This document shows, piece after piece, positions 16,567 through 25,014 of a stretch of 64,000 nucleotides of DNA. Position numbers and translations under genes: made by a program. The DNA lies in the NCBI GenBank assembly GCA_946222005.1, contig CAMIHP010000006.1, positions 21,959 to 85,958 of the forward strand, given 5' to 3'. Origin of the DNA: an uncultured Candidatus Saccharibacteria bacterium (GTDB lineage: Bacteria > Patescibacteriota > Saccharimonadia > Saccharimonadales > Saccharimonadaceae). How positions within the stretch are numbered: the stretch's first letter is position 1; every line of letters starts with the position of its first letter. The notes under the pieces were generated by a model. The model searched no databases, was not told the DNA's origin, and saw only the letters and a program-made list of their open reading frames with translations.

Positions 16567-18201
16567 CTAAGATTCCTCATGTTTGTCGTCCGTTGCTGCG
16601 TGTCGTGCAGCTGGCAGTGCGAAGAAGAAGGTTGAGCCGTGATTAAGCTGGCTGGTAAACTCGATGCGCGTACCGAGCTTGCGAGCCAGCTTGGCTGCAA
16701 TGTAGAGGCCAAGGCCAGTGCCGCCAGTTTCGCGAGTGCGGTAGTCTTCGCTGCGCCAGAAGCGTTCGAGGATGTGTGCTTGGTCACTCTTGCTAATGCC
16801 AATGCCAGTGTCGCGCACAGCGATGATAATGCGATTACCCTTCTTGCGCGCACTGAGGTGGACCTCTCCTTCTTTAGTATATTTGAGAGCATTAGAGAGG
16901 AGATTTTGGATAAGCTCACGTACATATAATGAGCTTGCGACAACATGGCCCAGCCGCGGCGATGTCTCGAGCGTGAGAGCGAGCTGCTTTTTGGTAGCCT
17001 GAGGGTGATATTGATGGTAGAGATCATTCATGAGCGCACGGACGTTAAGTAATTCTGGCATATCAGCAGCGCCACGCTCGGCCTGTGCAAGGGTACTGAG
17101 GTCATTAACCATCTTTGCTAAGAAGACGACTTGCTCGTGGGCTGCATCAAGGTGGTCTTTGAGCGTGTGCTGCGGCATATCGCGCCGGTCGAGCATGAGC
17201 TGAATATTACTCAGTGCCCCCTCGGCTGCTGTCAAGGGAGTGCGAAGCTCATGGCTCACCACACTGATGAACTCATCGCGCTCTTCTTCAAGCGACTTTT
17301 CTTTCGTGATGTCGCGTAGGATGAGGACGTAGCCATCGCTTGAGTCGCTCGCTGTATTAACTGCTCGAATTGGTGAAAATACGATGCTCAGGCGGAGCAT
17401 CTCACCCGATACTTCCATCCACACATCATCGCGTGTTTGCGTAACGGTTGCAGCGTAAAGCAGCTGAGTGAGATAGACTGGCTGCTTGGTGCTATCGCGC
17501 AGTGGCAGGATGGTATCGATTGGTTTGCCGTGCGGGCTTGTATTGGTATCAAGCAAATCAAGCGTTGCAGCGTTGTAGAGTTGGATAATACCCTGCTGGT
17601 CGGTTGCGATAATAGCGGTCGCGAGATTGTTAATAATCGTCAGAAGCCGATCGTGCTGCAGGGTCATTGCCTCGCGGCTAGTATGCAGTGCCGAGCGGTA
17701 GAGATTGTGGCGATATGCAAGGGCAACAATGACTACACCAAGCATAAAAGCCATCAACGTTGTTGTGGTAATATCAACAATACTTTGTGGCGTCAGCCAA
17801 AATGCATCAAGTGCTGCTGTAATAAAAAGCACGAGTGCACTGAGCAGCCACCCAGAGAAGCCAGCATAAGCAAACGCCGCCAGCATAAACAACGACCACG
17901 CACAGGTGAACGGCACTGCTACGCCAGAGATACTGAGCAGATAGCTCGCAGCGAGACCATGATACAAGACGAGCTGCCACGCTCGCTGCTTATTCGTCTG
18001 CGACGGACGGAAACAGGTGTAGAGACCAAGAGCAAGCCAAGTGCTGGCTGCTGCATAAAAAGACCATTCACCTGCCCCAGGGATGCGCTGCATTGCATCA
18101 AGGCCGAGAAGTTTGCTATACGCAAAAAGCAAGAGTGGAAAGACAACACTGCTGACTCGCACGACAGTACTAGTTTGGCTATTGGTAGCGTATGGCGACA
18201 C
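16567..18201 (-). CDS. Membrane sensor histidine kinase with PAS domain (orphan)
   Basis: About 544 residues. Roughly six TM segments occupy the first 190 residues, then a PAS domain (RLLTIINNLATAIIATDQQG), a HisKA domain with the phospho-acceptor motif SHELRTPL near residue 315, and an ATPase domain with N (NLLSNALKYT), G1 (DTGIGI), F (ILERFWR) and G2 (GTGLGLYI) boxes. All catalytic motifs are intact. No response regulator lies nearby. GTG 18201 has TATACT (18208-18213) 6 nt upstream, suggesting a leaderless start; an in-frame TTG at 18237 is the alternative. The signal sensed is unknown. Confidence 0.9.
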   Translation of the reverse strand: MSPYATNSQTSTVVRVSSVVFPLLLFAYSKLLGLDAMQRIPGAGEWSFYAAASTWLALGLYTCFRPSQTNKQRAWQLVLYHGLAASYLLSISGVAVPFTCAWSLFMLAAFAYAGFSGWLLSALVLFITAALDAFWLTPQSIVDITTTTLMAFMLGVVIVALAYRHNLYRSALHTSREAMTLQHDRLLTIINNLATAIIATDQQGIIQLYNAATLDLLDTNTSPHGKPIDTILPLRDSTKQPVYLTQLLYAATVTQTRDDVWMEVSGEMLRLSIVFSPIRAVNTASDSSDGYVLILRDITKEKSLEEERDEFISVVSHELRTPLTAAEGALSNIQLMLDRRDMPQHTLKDHLDAAHEQVVFLAKMVNDLSTLAQAERGAADMPELLNVRALMNDLYHQYHPQATKKQLALTLETSPRLGHVVASSLYVRELIQNLLSNALKYTKEGEVHLSARKKGNRIIIAVRDTGIGISKSDQAHILERFWRSEDYRTRETGGTGLGLYIAAKLARKLGTRIEFTSQLNHGSTFFFALPAARHAATDDKHEES

Positions 18202-18262
18202 GTTTCTAGTATACCTGGAGTATGACGGTAGGCACAAGCGTTTTGTGTGACATTTGCTGATG

Positions 18263-18961
18263 CTATATCATTGGTGTTTCGTGCTTAAGCCGCTGCCGGT
18301 GTGATTGGTAGTGAGGATCATGCCGCTCTACCAGCCCCCAAAAGGCTGACGAGTGATTCATGTGGTGAGTGTGGCAGAGCTCGTGGATCAAGATATAATC
18401 AATCAACTCATCGGGGAGTTTCATGAGCGCAATATTAAGGCTAATTGTGCCTGTGCTGCTGCAACTCCCCCATCGAGTGCTTGCATGGCTAAATCGGATG
18501 CGCTGGTAGGTTGAGTTGGTGCGTGCAGCAAGCTCGTGGAGGCGTTGTGGTAAGTAGGCTTTGGCTTCGCAGCGCAAGATGGTTGCAACTTCTCGTCGGA
18601 TAGCGCACTGAACGGCTGGCTCGTCTATGGTGTGTTCTAGTGGGAGAGAGACGAGTAATTTTTGCCTTGCGATGCGCACAGTGGGCCGATCGACCATCTG
18701 TGTGCGGATGATAGCGATCGAGTGGTGCTTACCAATTGTCTCTCCGTCTTGATAACCATGCGCAGCGTGTTGATGTAGGAGCTGGCGGAGTGCTTGACGA
18801 TGGGTTGCAATGCTGTGACGGATGAGAAAGAGTGGTGCGTGCCGCGGGGCATTGGCGCAGAGCTGGCCATTTGGCGTAAGACGCATTGTGATGGAACGCG
18901 CCTTGGCGCTGCGCTTAATAACAATATCGCCAAACTCATCGTCGTGGAGCGTAGAAGACAT
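18263..18961 (-). CDS. YgjP-like (COG1451) zinc metallohydrolase, M48-type HExxH
   Basis: 232 residues. The C-terminal half has the family signature WGSCSSTGTISLN, LPDELIDYILIHELCHTHH with the zinc motif HELCH near residue 190, then NHSSAFWGLVERHDP. This is the SprT/YgjP class of cytosolic metalloproteins; some members have nucleotide pyrophosphatase activity, and the substrate here is unknown. ATG 18961 is chosen for GGAGG 9 nt upstream. A TTG at 19009 would overlap the upstream gene. Confidence 0.88.
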   Translation of the reverse strand: MSSTLHDDEFGDIVIKRSAKARSITMRLTPNGQLCANAPRHAPLFLIRHSIATHRQALRQLLHQHAAHGYQDGETIGKHHSIAIIRTQMVDRPTVRIARQKLLVSLPLEHTIDEPAVQCAIRREVATILRCEAKAYLPQRLHELAARTNSTYQRIRFSHASTRWGSCSSTGTISLNIALMKLPDELIDYILIHELCHTHHMNHSSAFWGLVERHDPHYQSHRQRLKHETPMI

Positions 18962-18998
18962 AGATAAAAGCCTCCCTCCTTTTAACCAAGATGTTATT

Positions 18999-19661
18999 TT
19001 ATTGTACAATGTAGCGTGTCGAGCGAATTTGTCCTCGCCGTGGGGTGCTCGACATAGCGCGCATTGGGTGACTGGCTGGTGTTGGTGGTGGCACTTGAGT
19101 GCGTTGCTTTGCTACTGGTGGAGTTGTGGCTGGTGCTTTGCTTGGTAGAGCTTCGTCCTCAGTTTGTTGATCGATTTGCTTCAAGAAGGTAAGGGCGGCA
19201 CGAGACTGTGATGAATACGGGTGTTTGCCGCTGATGACAAAATAGAGCTCGCCAGCGGTGGGTTCGCTAAAGCGTCGTACGTAGTAATCGAATGCCTCAC
19301 GTGAGAGCCGCTGGTTCTTGACACTTCGACTTCGGGCTGTCGTTACATCTGTTTGAACCCAAATAATCACTGGCCGATACCCTTCACTCCGTGCCCAGCG
19401 GACAAATTCACTTCGGCGAGCCCGAGTGTTGCTATCGCCCTCATATATGAAAGGCTGCTTGGTCTTGGCGATCTCTTGTAAAAATGTCTTCCCTACTACT
19501 GCTGCGGCTGCATCGTCTTGGCAGTAGCCCGAGAGCTCGTTAATATCAATAAAGGGTGAGCCAAAGGCCTTGGCAAACTGAGCGGCAAAAAATGTCTTGC
19601 CGCTACCGGGCAAGCCAACCATGAGTATTGCAAAGGGCCGAACTGGAGGCGTTGGTTGCAT
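18999..19661 (-). CDS. P-loop kinase-like ATPase
   Basis: 220 residues. Walker A is GLPGSGKT (residues about 16-23), followed by DINELSGYCQDD and EGDSNTRARRSEFVRWARSEG, the order found in polynucleotide-kinase/zeta-toxin-like AAA proteins. A Pro/Thr/Arg-rich disordered tail begins near 170. The acceptor is unknown. A leaderless start is indicated: TATAAT (19669-19674) is 7 nt before ATG 19661. It lies 37 nt upstream of the YgjP-like gene and is probably co-transcribed. No antitoxin-like gene is adjacent. Confidence 0.65.
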   Translation of the reverse strand: MQPTPPVRPFAILMVGLPGSGKTFFAAQFAKAFGSPFIDINELSGYCQDDAAAAVVGKTFLQEIAKTKQPFIYEGDSNTRARRSEFVRWARSEGYRPVIIWVQTDVTTARSRSVKNQRLSREAFDYYVRRFSEPTAGELYFVISGKHPYSSQSRAALTFLKQIDQQTEDEALPSKAPATTPPVAKQRTQVPPPTPASHPMRAMSSTPRRGQIRSTRYIVQ

Positions 19662-19785
19662 GTATTTTATTATAGCAGACTCCGCGTGGTGCGAGGGATT
19701 TTTAGCATAAACGAATCAATAGTTACTTTGCAATAGAAAATTCTTCCGGTTTGGCTATAGATTTGATATACTGGAGACAGTACAG

Positions 19786-19860
19786 AGGGGCATAGTACAA
19801 CGGCTAGTATAACGGTCTCCAAAACCGTAGATTGAGGTTCGATTCCTCATGCCCCTGCCA
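19786..19860 (+). tRNA. tRNA-Trp (anticodon CCA)
   Basis: Acceptor AGGGGCA / TGCCCCT, anticodon stem ACGGT/ACCGT with loop CTCCAAA, T-loop GGTTCGATTCC, and an encoded CCA. A TATACT box (19767-19772) lies 13 nt upstream. Confidence 0.95.
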
Positions 19861-19871
19861 CAATAGTATCC

Positions 19872-19896
19872 AACCTCCCTGACGGAGGTATTTTTT
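19872..19896 (+). terminator. Terminator of tRNA-Trp
   Basis: ACCTCC / GGAGGT stem (19873-19878 with 19884-19889), then ATTTTTT. Confidence 0.8.
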
Positions 19897-19922
19897 ACCT
19901 AAAGGAGTGATATACTGGAGTT

Positions 19923-20669
19923 ATGTCAGCCCATGATGCCATTACCTACCGCGTCAAGCGTGTCGTGCGGCAGGTTTCGCCAGCAGCTTTTGCAGAGCGT
20001 TCGGCGGCGCGCAAGATAGTGCAGCAGTTTGCCGAGCAAGCTGGCTTAATTTATTTCGGAACGATCAACCCGCGGGACGATGACTACCACCCAATCCGCG
20101 GCTACACTATGTCGACGACTCATCGCGACCGGCACTATAGCGTGGGTAATATTCGCGGCTATAATGTCACGCTGGTGTCGCGGCGAGATATGGTGCGGAT
20201 TGCCAATAGCCCCAAGCCTTCGCCGCAACAGTGGCTAATTGCCGCGGTGGATATGTACACACGTCGTGATGTACCGTATATGTTTATTGGCCGGCAGGGC
20301 AAGATTGCTAGCTACCCGAGTTACAAATTGCAACCACTTCGGCTCGGGATGTTTGGGCCGCAACCAGAAGAATTTATGCAGAAATATACGGTGTATGGTG
20401 AGCTTGGGCGAGCGGTTGAGATAGAGCGCTACCTCACGCCTGATGTAGCATCGGTGATAGTATCGCATTTTGATGATCTCAGTATTGAGATCTCGAGCGG
20501 TATCCTCTATATCTATGCTGCTATGGCAACGCCGACGATGGAGCTACTTGACCGGATGGTTTCTGACGGTCTATGGCTGGCAGCGACATTTGATGTATTT
20601 GCCGAGCAGCTTGCTGCTGCGCAAGCTGAGCGCCATGCCACCATCCATCAGGGTTATCGCCATAGATAG
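19923..20669 (+). CDS. Soluble protein of unknown function
   Basis: 248 residues, no TM segment. It has an N-terminal helix, then RGYTMSTTHRDRHYSVGNIRGYNVTLVSRRD, a region rich in beta strands (residues about 60-150), and a C-terminal alpha/beta part with LSIEISSGILYIYA. I do not recognise the family; the C-terminal pattern has a loose DUF3137-like feel. TATACT ends 6 nt before ATG 19923 and GGAG lies in that gap, so both a leaderless and a short-leader reading are possible. It is the only protein gene on the plus strand in this part. Confidence 0.6.
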   Translation: MSAHDAITYRVKRVVRQVSPAAFAERSAARKIVQQFAEQAGLIYFGTINPRDDDYHPIRGYTMSTTHRDRHYSVGNIRGYNVTLVSRRDMVRIANSPKPSPQQWLIAAVDMYTRRDVPYMFIGRQGKIASYPSYKLQPLRLGMFGPQPEEFMQKYTVYGELGRAVEIERYLTPDVASVIVSHFDDLSIEISSGILYIYAAMATPTMELLDRMVSDGLWLAATFDVFAEQLAAAQAERHATIHQGYRHR

Positions 20670-20948
20670 TGTATCTTTGCGATGCCTGCATTCTTTCTAT
20701 TCTCTTCTCTTTGGAGAGCCTGCATGGCTTATACTTCCCAAATTCAGCTGTTACCATTCAATGGTTGAGCATGCGTCAGGTCTGGTAATATACTTTCATC
20801 TTTTTGCGTTCTACTGGGGTTAAGTAATAGAGCGAAGGTACTGACGCAGAAGCCTTAGAATTTGGGCGGCCAAGATAGTTGAGCTAATTATAGAGCCGTA
20901 CAGCGACCGTACGCGACCGTACGCGACTCATACAATTAATTCCTGAGA
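20670..20948. other. Intergenic stretch without genes, with a short tandem repeat
   Basis: Between the stop at 20669 and the rpmG terminator I see no gene or tRNA. It holds a three-unit direct repeat at 20896-20926. Confidence 0.5.
20896..20926. repeat. Three tandem copies of a 10-11 bp unit
   Basis: Units CCGTACAGCGA (20896-20906), CCGTACGCGA (20907-20916) and CCGTACGCGA (20917-20926). Each contains the palindrome GTAC. The purpose is unknown. Confidence 0.75.
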
Positions 20949-20977
20949 CAAAACAGCACCCATTGGCGGATGCTGTT
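20949..20977 (-). terminator. Terminator of rpmG
   Basis: ACAGCA...TGCTGT stem with TTTTG on the minus strand, 23 nt after the rpmG stop. Confidence 0.65.
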
Positions 20978-20999
20978 GTGTGCTATTGCTACGATAAGA

Positions 21000-21209
21000 C
21001 TAGCCTTTGCGCGGCTTAACCTCGTTACGGCCGAGCGATTTCTTCGTCTCAGTGTAGGTAGCATGCCGGCGAGCAATTGGGTCATACTTACGCAGAACAA
21101 GCTTATCTGGAGTGTTCATTGTGTTCTTGCGCGTTACGTAGGTACGGTGTTTGGTGAGGTTGCTCACAAGAGCAATAATCTTTCGCTTGGTATTGTTCTT
21201 CTTTGCCAT
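21000..21209 (-). CDS. rpmG: 50S ribosomal protein L33, zinc-free form
   Basis: 69 residues. KIIALVSNLTKHRTYVTRKN and LVLRKYDPIARRHATYTETK match the L33 fold. The four zinc-binding cysteines of the C-plus form are absent, so this is a C-minus L33, somewhat longer than the usual 50-55 residues. It is a single-gene unit. Confidence 0.92.
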   Translation of the reverse strand: MAKKNNTKRKIIALVSNLTKHRTYVTRKNTMNTPDKLVLRKYDPIARRHATYTETKKSLGRNEVKPRKG

Positions 21210-21292
21210 TTCTTTACTCGTTAGATTTTATAAAACATCTTGGTTGATTATAGCATAGCCTATGGTGTAATGCTAGTGGCGACGGCGATTTG

Positions 21293-23050
21293 CTACTCGC
21301 TTGTGGTATAGGTGTCCCAGTTTGCTTGCTCATCAGCGCTCAGTGCTCGGGCCTCAGTGATAACAGCAGCAAGCTGTGAGGCGCTCACGGTGAAGGTTTC
21401 ACCACTGTCGATTTCATCACGCTGCCCCATTAAGGTTACCAAGCGATTCTCGGCATATGCAGCCTGCGCAGGGTTAAGCTGCTGAGCTTGATGATGACTC
21501 TTGATGAAGCGCCGTGCCAAAAGCGACTGTGAGTCGCCATCTTGGGCAGTGAGCGTAATTGGCTTTTGCTCTGATGTGGTAGCTTGGTTCTTCTTCTCAG
21601 AATGAGCTGGAGTGTGCTGCGCTTGCGATTGACTAGAAGTAGTTGCTGGGCGGTTAGCTTGCTTCTTGTCTGTACTGCCGCGATTATCACGTTGCTGCTG
21701 CGGCTGTGGAGCGGTTTGCGCAGGGCGGTGCGGAGCTTCTTGTGGTTGCTGAGCTGGGATCATTGCCACGACATATGCGAGTGGCACTGTAATGAGCAGC
21801 AGGACAATTGCCGCGAGACCAGTTGCATATTGACGAAGTGCGCTCGATGGAGCAGGTGTGTGGTGACGAGTGAGTGTAACGAGCGCCCATAGTTTGCTCG
21901 TGAGCGCGAGGCTACCAGCGATAGGAAGATAGAGTGGCAGGAGCCATAGGTCGCGTGGGTGATGCTTAAGGTGTGGAATATTGCGCACGGCCTGCCATAT
22001 AAGCCAGCCAAGCACAAGCCCAAGGATCGTTACACTGCTCCAGAGCGTTGCAGTAGTCGCTGTCCCAGTCAGAGTGCTGTATAGGTTGTTGACAAGCGTG
22101 CTACTAAGCACGATCAGTGCCCCAAGATAGAGCAAGCTTGCAAAGCAAAAGCCAATGTGCGTAAGCCAGACAAGTGGCCCCGCCTGCCAGATACGTGTGT
22201 GCTGATGCCAGAGTTGCCAATAGGCGGCGCGACTCAACTGGGTATAGCTGCCTGCAATCCGGTAGAGTTCTGCCGGGTGGTTGATCTGCGTGAGAGCACT
22301 GTGCTGGTAGGCTGCGTGGTATTGTGCAGGCAGAGACAGCGCGATGCTTGATGGATGATGCGCGGCACATGGCTGCGCTGTTGCATCGCTCTGAGTAAAT
22401 TGCTTGAGTAACTCAAGCCGGATAGCAAAGGTATCACTTGTGATAGCATAGGCTTGGCCGTGGTGGCTCTGCATGGGCAAAATAACACGTTGCTGCATAT
22501 CGAGCAGCCAACTGCCGATTCGCTGAGAGAGTGTCGCTCCACCAGTGTATTGTTGACGGCCACTAACGAGCCCAATAGTTGGCTCGGCAAAGGGCAAAAG
22601 GAGGTTAATTGTCGATGGTGTCCAGCGTGCACGCGGGGTTGTAACAAGCACAAGGCTCACACGCCGCACTTTTTCAATCAGTGAGGCAAGCTGCGCATCA
22701 TAGCTCATCATCTCAGGCTGCTCGATCACTGTTGTTGCATATTCTTTGGCGATTGCTCGGAGAGATTGGTGAGCGTGTGAAGCGTCGTTAATCGAGACGA
22801 GTAGCTGCGTTGGCTTACTATGCTCTTTGATGCTCGCGAGGCAGCTCTCGAAGACTTCTGGGTCTTCATCCTCAGCAACGACTAAGACTGCGTATTTTTT
22901 GCGGAGAGTTGCAGTGTAAGTTTTATTCTTGCGGGCACTTACTACGCGGAGCCACCAACTCAGGACGACCGTGAGGAATATCACCCCTCCAATCCACCAC
23001 CGATACCTGTCGATTACTTCCATACACTGTACAAAACCAGCCATTGCCAT
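21293..23050 (-). CDS. GT2-like membrane protein with degenerate active site and LysM-like tail
   Basis: 585 residues. An N-terminal TM (about 17-35), then a GT2-like domain (KYAVLVVAEDEDPEVFESCLASI, residues about 48-230), about four TM segments (300-450), a Gln/Pro-rich extracellular linker, and a final domain near 500-585. That last part (AQDGDSQSLLARRF, NPAQAAYAENRL, IDSGETFTV) has a LysM-like order. In active GT2 enzymes the segment after LVLV holds a DxD metal site; here it is VLVTTPRARWTPS, with no acidic pair. It may therefore be a non-catalytic relative that binds glycan. GAGGAG lies upstream of ATG 23050. Confidence 0.6.
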   Translation of the reverse strand: MAMAGFVQCMEVIDRYRWWIGGVIFLTVVLSWWLRVVSARKNKTYTATLRKKYAVLVVAEDEDPEVFESCLASIKEHSKPTQLLVSINDASHAHQSLRAIAKEYATTVIEQPEMMSYDAQLASLIEKVRRVSLVLVTTPRARWTPSTINLLLPFAEPTIGLVSGRQQYTGGATLSQRIGSWLLDMQQRVILPMQSHHGQAYAITSDTFAIRLELLKQFTQSDATAQPCAAHHPSSIALSLPAQYHAAYQHSALTQINHPAELYRIAGSYTQLSRAAYWQLWHQHTRIWQAGPLVWLTHIGFCFASLLYLGALIVLSSTLVNNLYSTLTGTATTATLWSSVTILGLVLGWLIWQAVRNIPHLKHHPRDLWLLPLYLPIAGSLALTSKLWALVTLTRHHTPAPSSALRQYATGLAAIVLLLITVPLAYVVAMIPAQQPQEAPHRPAQTAPQPQQQRDNRGSTDKKQANRPATTSSQSQAQHTPAHSEKKNQATTSEQKPITLTAQDGDSQSLLARRFIKSHHQAQQLNPAQAAYAENRLVTLMGQRDEIDSGETFTVSASQLAAVITEARALSADEQANWDTYTTSE

Positions 23051-23371
23051 AGACTCCTCTTTATTTAATGGTTATTCTTATTCTAACACGAAAATTTATC
23101 GTACAAACACTCTATCGACAAGAGATCGCTCGAACGATAGACAATATGTATTGTAGCCACGAATACCACCATTTGTCAATGGATTCTAAGAGAATTATGT
23201 ATACATGTACTATAACCTCCCCGATTATGCCATTGAGTATGGCGCAAAAAGCTAAGTTATAGATGCTATATGAGGTAGGCTGACCACTGGTAGAACCTCG
23301 CACGCTCTATAGATGAAGCAGCGAAGATAATGCTAGCAAAATGAGCGCATCAAGAACCAAGGCAGTAAGGC
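23051..23371. other. Intergenic stretch of about 360 nt between the GT2-like gene and tRNA-Thr
   Basis: AT-rich, with no ORF worth calling. A TAGAAT box near 23089-23094 (minus) with an upstream TTTGTA could be the promoter of the GT2-like gene, giving a leader of about 35 nt. Nothing else is seen. Confidence 0.4.
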
Positions 23372-23400
23372 TTGCTGGTACGTACCTCGTATGGTAGAAT
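23372..23400 (+). promoter_or_regulatory. Promoter of tRNA-Thr(GGT)
   Basis: TTGCTG (23372-23377), 17 nt, TAGAAT (23395-23400). Confidence 0.6.
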
Positions 23401-23410
23401 ACCAAGTAAT

Positions 23411-23486
23411 GCCGCGATAGCTCAGTTGGTAGAGCGCATCCATGGTAAGGATGAGGTCTCGGGTTCAAGCCCCGATCGTGGCTCCA
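23411..23486 (+). tRNA. tRNA-Thr (anticodon GGT)
   Basis: Acceptor GCCGCGA / TCGTGGC, anticodon stem CATCC/GGATG around ATGGTAA, T-loop GGTTCAAGCC, encoded CCA. Confidence 0.95.
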
Positions 23487-23619
23487 TGGCTGAATTTGTT
23501 GATTACCTCATCGTTGGCGGGGTAATTTCTATTATTGACCGATGACGCGGATGTTTTTCGCTTGTTGAAGTTATGCGACGAGAAGCGCCATTCCCTGCCA
23601 CGCACTATCAGCAACGAGG

Positions 23620-24384
23620 TTAGACTGGCCGGCGGTTGCGTGGCATCTGGTATACACGGCCCTCTACCTCTGGTGCCTGTAGTGACTGGCGCTTTATAAT
23701 GTGGTGCTCAGGATATTCAGTGAGGCCATGGGATGTATCGTCGCCCATAGGGTAATGACTCAGACCCTCGCTGAATAATTCGTTTGATAATTCGGTAGCG
23801 TCGGGCTGTTGGCCAAGTGGATAGTCACAGCGGGTGATTACTCTCGTTGGTGTGTTCTTACTGTCAGAGCGAGTTGTAATTACGCTGATAGCAGCTACTT
23901 CAAGTTCTTGCACGCCAGGTAAAATCGTGCCGGCATTATTGTGTGTGCCGTGCTGAACATATGCCATGGTATCGAGACCGCGCATACTACGGGCGTCGTA
24001 TACAACTGATAATCTTCTGGCTATATACCCAATTTCATATCGGAGGCGCAACACTTCTTTGCTCGGCATAACTTCTCTAACTCGTTGTGAATCATCGACT
24101 GACCCGCCAATCTCTACCTCATCACCAAGCTGTATAGTAAATGGCTCAAACTCCTCCGATAGAGCTTTGGTATATTTTATAATCCCATCACGTTTCGTTG
24201 TGTCTCCTTCTGATTTTTCACGCACGACCATCGAGGAAAAGAACGGCATAAGAGGATACTTTTTGAGCTTATGTTCATAGATTGGGTGGTTGCGATTTCG
24301 ATAGAGCTCAGACGTACGTCGTGATTCATCATCAGTAAATAGTGCAGCGACTAGGACATGGTTGAAGTGGTTTTCTTGAGTCAT
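23620..24384 (-). CDS. Soluble protein of unknown function
   Basis: 254 residues, no TM segment. The middle part (PFTIQLGDEVEIGG ... VLRLRYEIGYIARRL ... MAYVQHGTH) loosely follows the strand-helix order of 2H phosphoesterases (LigT/2'-5' RNA ligase). However, the first HxT/S motif is absent and the second is only QHGTH, so this stays a guess. The C-terminal 60 residues are polar and probably disordered. TATACT lies 7 nt before ATG 24384, so the mRNA is probably leaderless. It stands between tRNA genes of the opposite strand. Confidence 0.5.
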   Translation of the reverse strand: MTQENHFNHVLVAALFTDDESRRTSELYRNRNHPIYEHKLKKYPLMPFFSSMVVREKSEGDTTKRDGIIKYTKALSEEFEPFTIQLGDEVEIGGSVDDSQRVREVMPSKEVLRLRYEIGYIARRLSVVYDARSMRGLDTMAYVQHGTHNNAGTILPGVQELEVAAISVITTRSDSKNTPTRVITRCDYPLGQQPDATELSNELFSEGLSHYPMGDDTSHGLTEYPEHHIIKRQSLQAPEVEGRVYQMPRNRRPV

Positions 24385-24524
24385 GGATGATAGTATAAAA
24401 CAAAATATGTGATAATAACAGAGGAAAAGCCGCGGTTTGTATGTTTTCTCATATAATCATGATATTGGTCTGAATGGTATGTAAGTACAAAAAGCGAAAA
24501 TTGTCGAATGAAGGAATTCGCACT

Positions 24525-24552
24525 TTGACATTGGCAAAAAATTTGCTATACT
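24525..24552 (+). promoter_or_regulatory. Promoter of the tRNA-Tyr/tRNA-Thr pair
   Basis: TTGACA (24525-24530), 16 nt, TATACT (24547-24552). Confidence 0.75.
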
Positions 24553-24577
24553 AATTCACAGTTAGTTCATTTTATTT

Positions 24578-24662
24578 GCCGGAGTCGTCTAGTGGCAATG
24601 ACAGGAGACTGTAAATCTCCCGCTTTTTAGCTTCGTAGGTTCGAGTCCTACCTCCGGTACCA
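24578..24662 (+). tRNA. tRNA-Tyr (anticodon GTA)
   Basis: Class II tRNA with a long variable arm. The anticodon stem GGAGA/TCTCC encloses CTGTAAA, the T-loop is GGTTCGAGTCC, and CCA is encoded. Acceptor GCCGGAG pairs with CTCCGGT, leaving a G-U pair at position 1-72. Confidence 0.95.
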
Positions 24663-24667
24663 TTTCT

Positions 24668-24744
24668 GCCGCTTTAGCTCAGCTGGTCAGAGCAACTGTT
24701 TTGTAAACAGTAGGTCTACGGTTCGAATCCGTAAAGCGGCTCCA
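24668..24744 (+). tRNA. tRNA-Thr (anticodon TGT)
   Basis: Acceptor GCCGCTT / AAGCGGC, anticodon stem CTGTT/AACAG around TTGTAAA, T-loop GGTTCGAATCC, encoded CCA. It is 5 nt after tRNA-Tyr and probably shares its transcript. Confidence 0.95.
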
Positions 24745-24757
24745 TACGTATATCGCG

Positions 24758-24787
24758 AAGACTTTCTTACGGAGGAGGTCTTTTTTG
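24758..24787 (+). terminator. Terminator of the tRNA-Tyr/Thr transcript
   Basis: AAGAC...GTCTT stem (24758-24762 with 24778-24782) running into TTTTTT. Confidence 0.65.
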
Positions 24788-24943
24788 TTTTTGCAGTTAC
24801 GTAGTAGCTGTAAATTGGTAGGAGCTTATTCCACTCTTTGTATTGGCTATTGTAAGAACAATGTTGGAAGCGTGGTAATTGTAGTGAGTATAGCGATATA
24901 TCAAAAGGGCTTGAGCAGCGAGAAACCCTGCCCTGAGAACGTA

Positions 24944-24974
24944 AATAAGGCAGTATACATACTGCTGCCTTATT
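24944..24974 (-). terminator. Terminator of the TPR gene
   Basis: Ten-bp inverted repeat AATAAGGCAG / CTGCCTTATT (24944-24953 with 24965-24974), 40 nt after the stop at 25015 on the minus strand. Confidence 0.75.
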
Positions 24975-25014
24975 GATTGTATTTAGCCCTTATTATACCT
25001 TTTACCGTTTGACG

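Noticed and set aside
17437..18225. A 262-codon open frame opposite the histidine kinase
   Set aside because: The kinase frame has clear TM and PAS features; the opposite frame is Cys/Arg-rich noise.
18962..19009. Longer YgjP-like protein from TTG 19009
   Set aside because: It would overlap the upstream gene, whereas a perfect Shine-Dalgarno precedes ATG 18961.
18999..19661. Zeta-type toxin of a toxin-antitoxin pair
   Set aside because: The P-loop kinase part fits, but there is no small antitoxin gene next to it and it is linked to a YgjP-like gene.
20896..20926. CRISPR array
   Set aside because: The units are only 10-11 bp and directly adjacent, with no spacers; no cas gene is in the window.
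23620..24384. Firm 2H phosphoesterase (LigT-like) call
   Set aside because: The first HxT/S motif is missing and the second is not standard; kept only as a remark.
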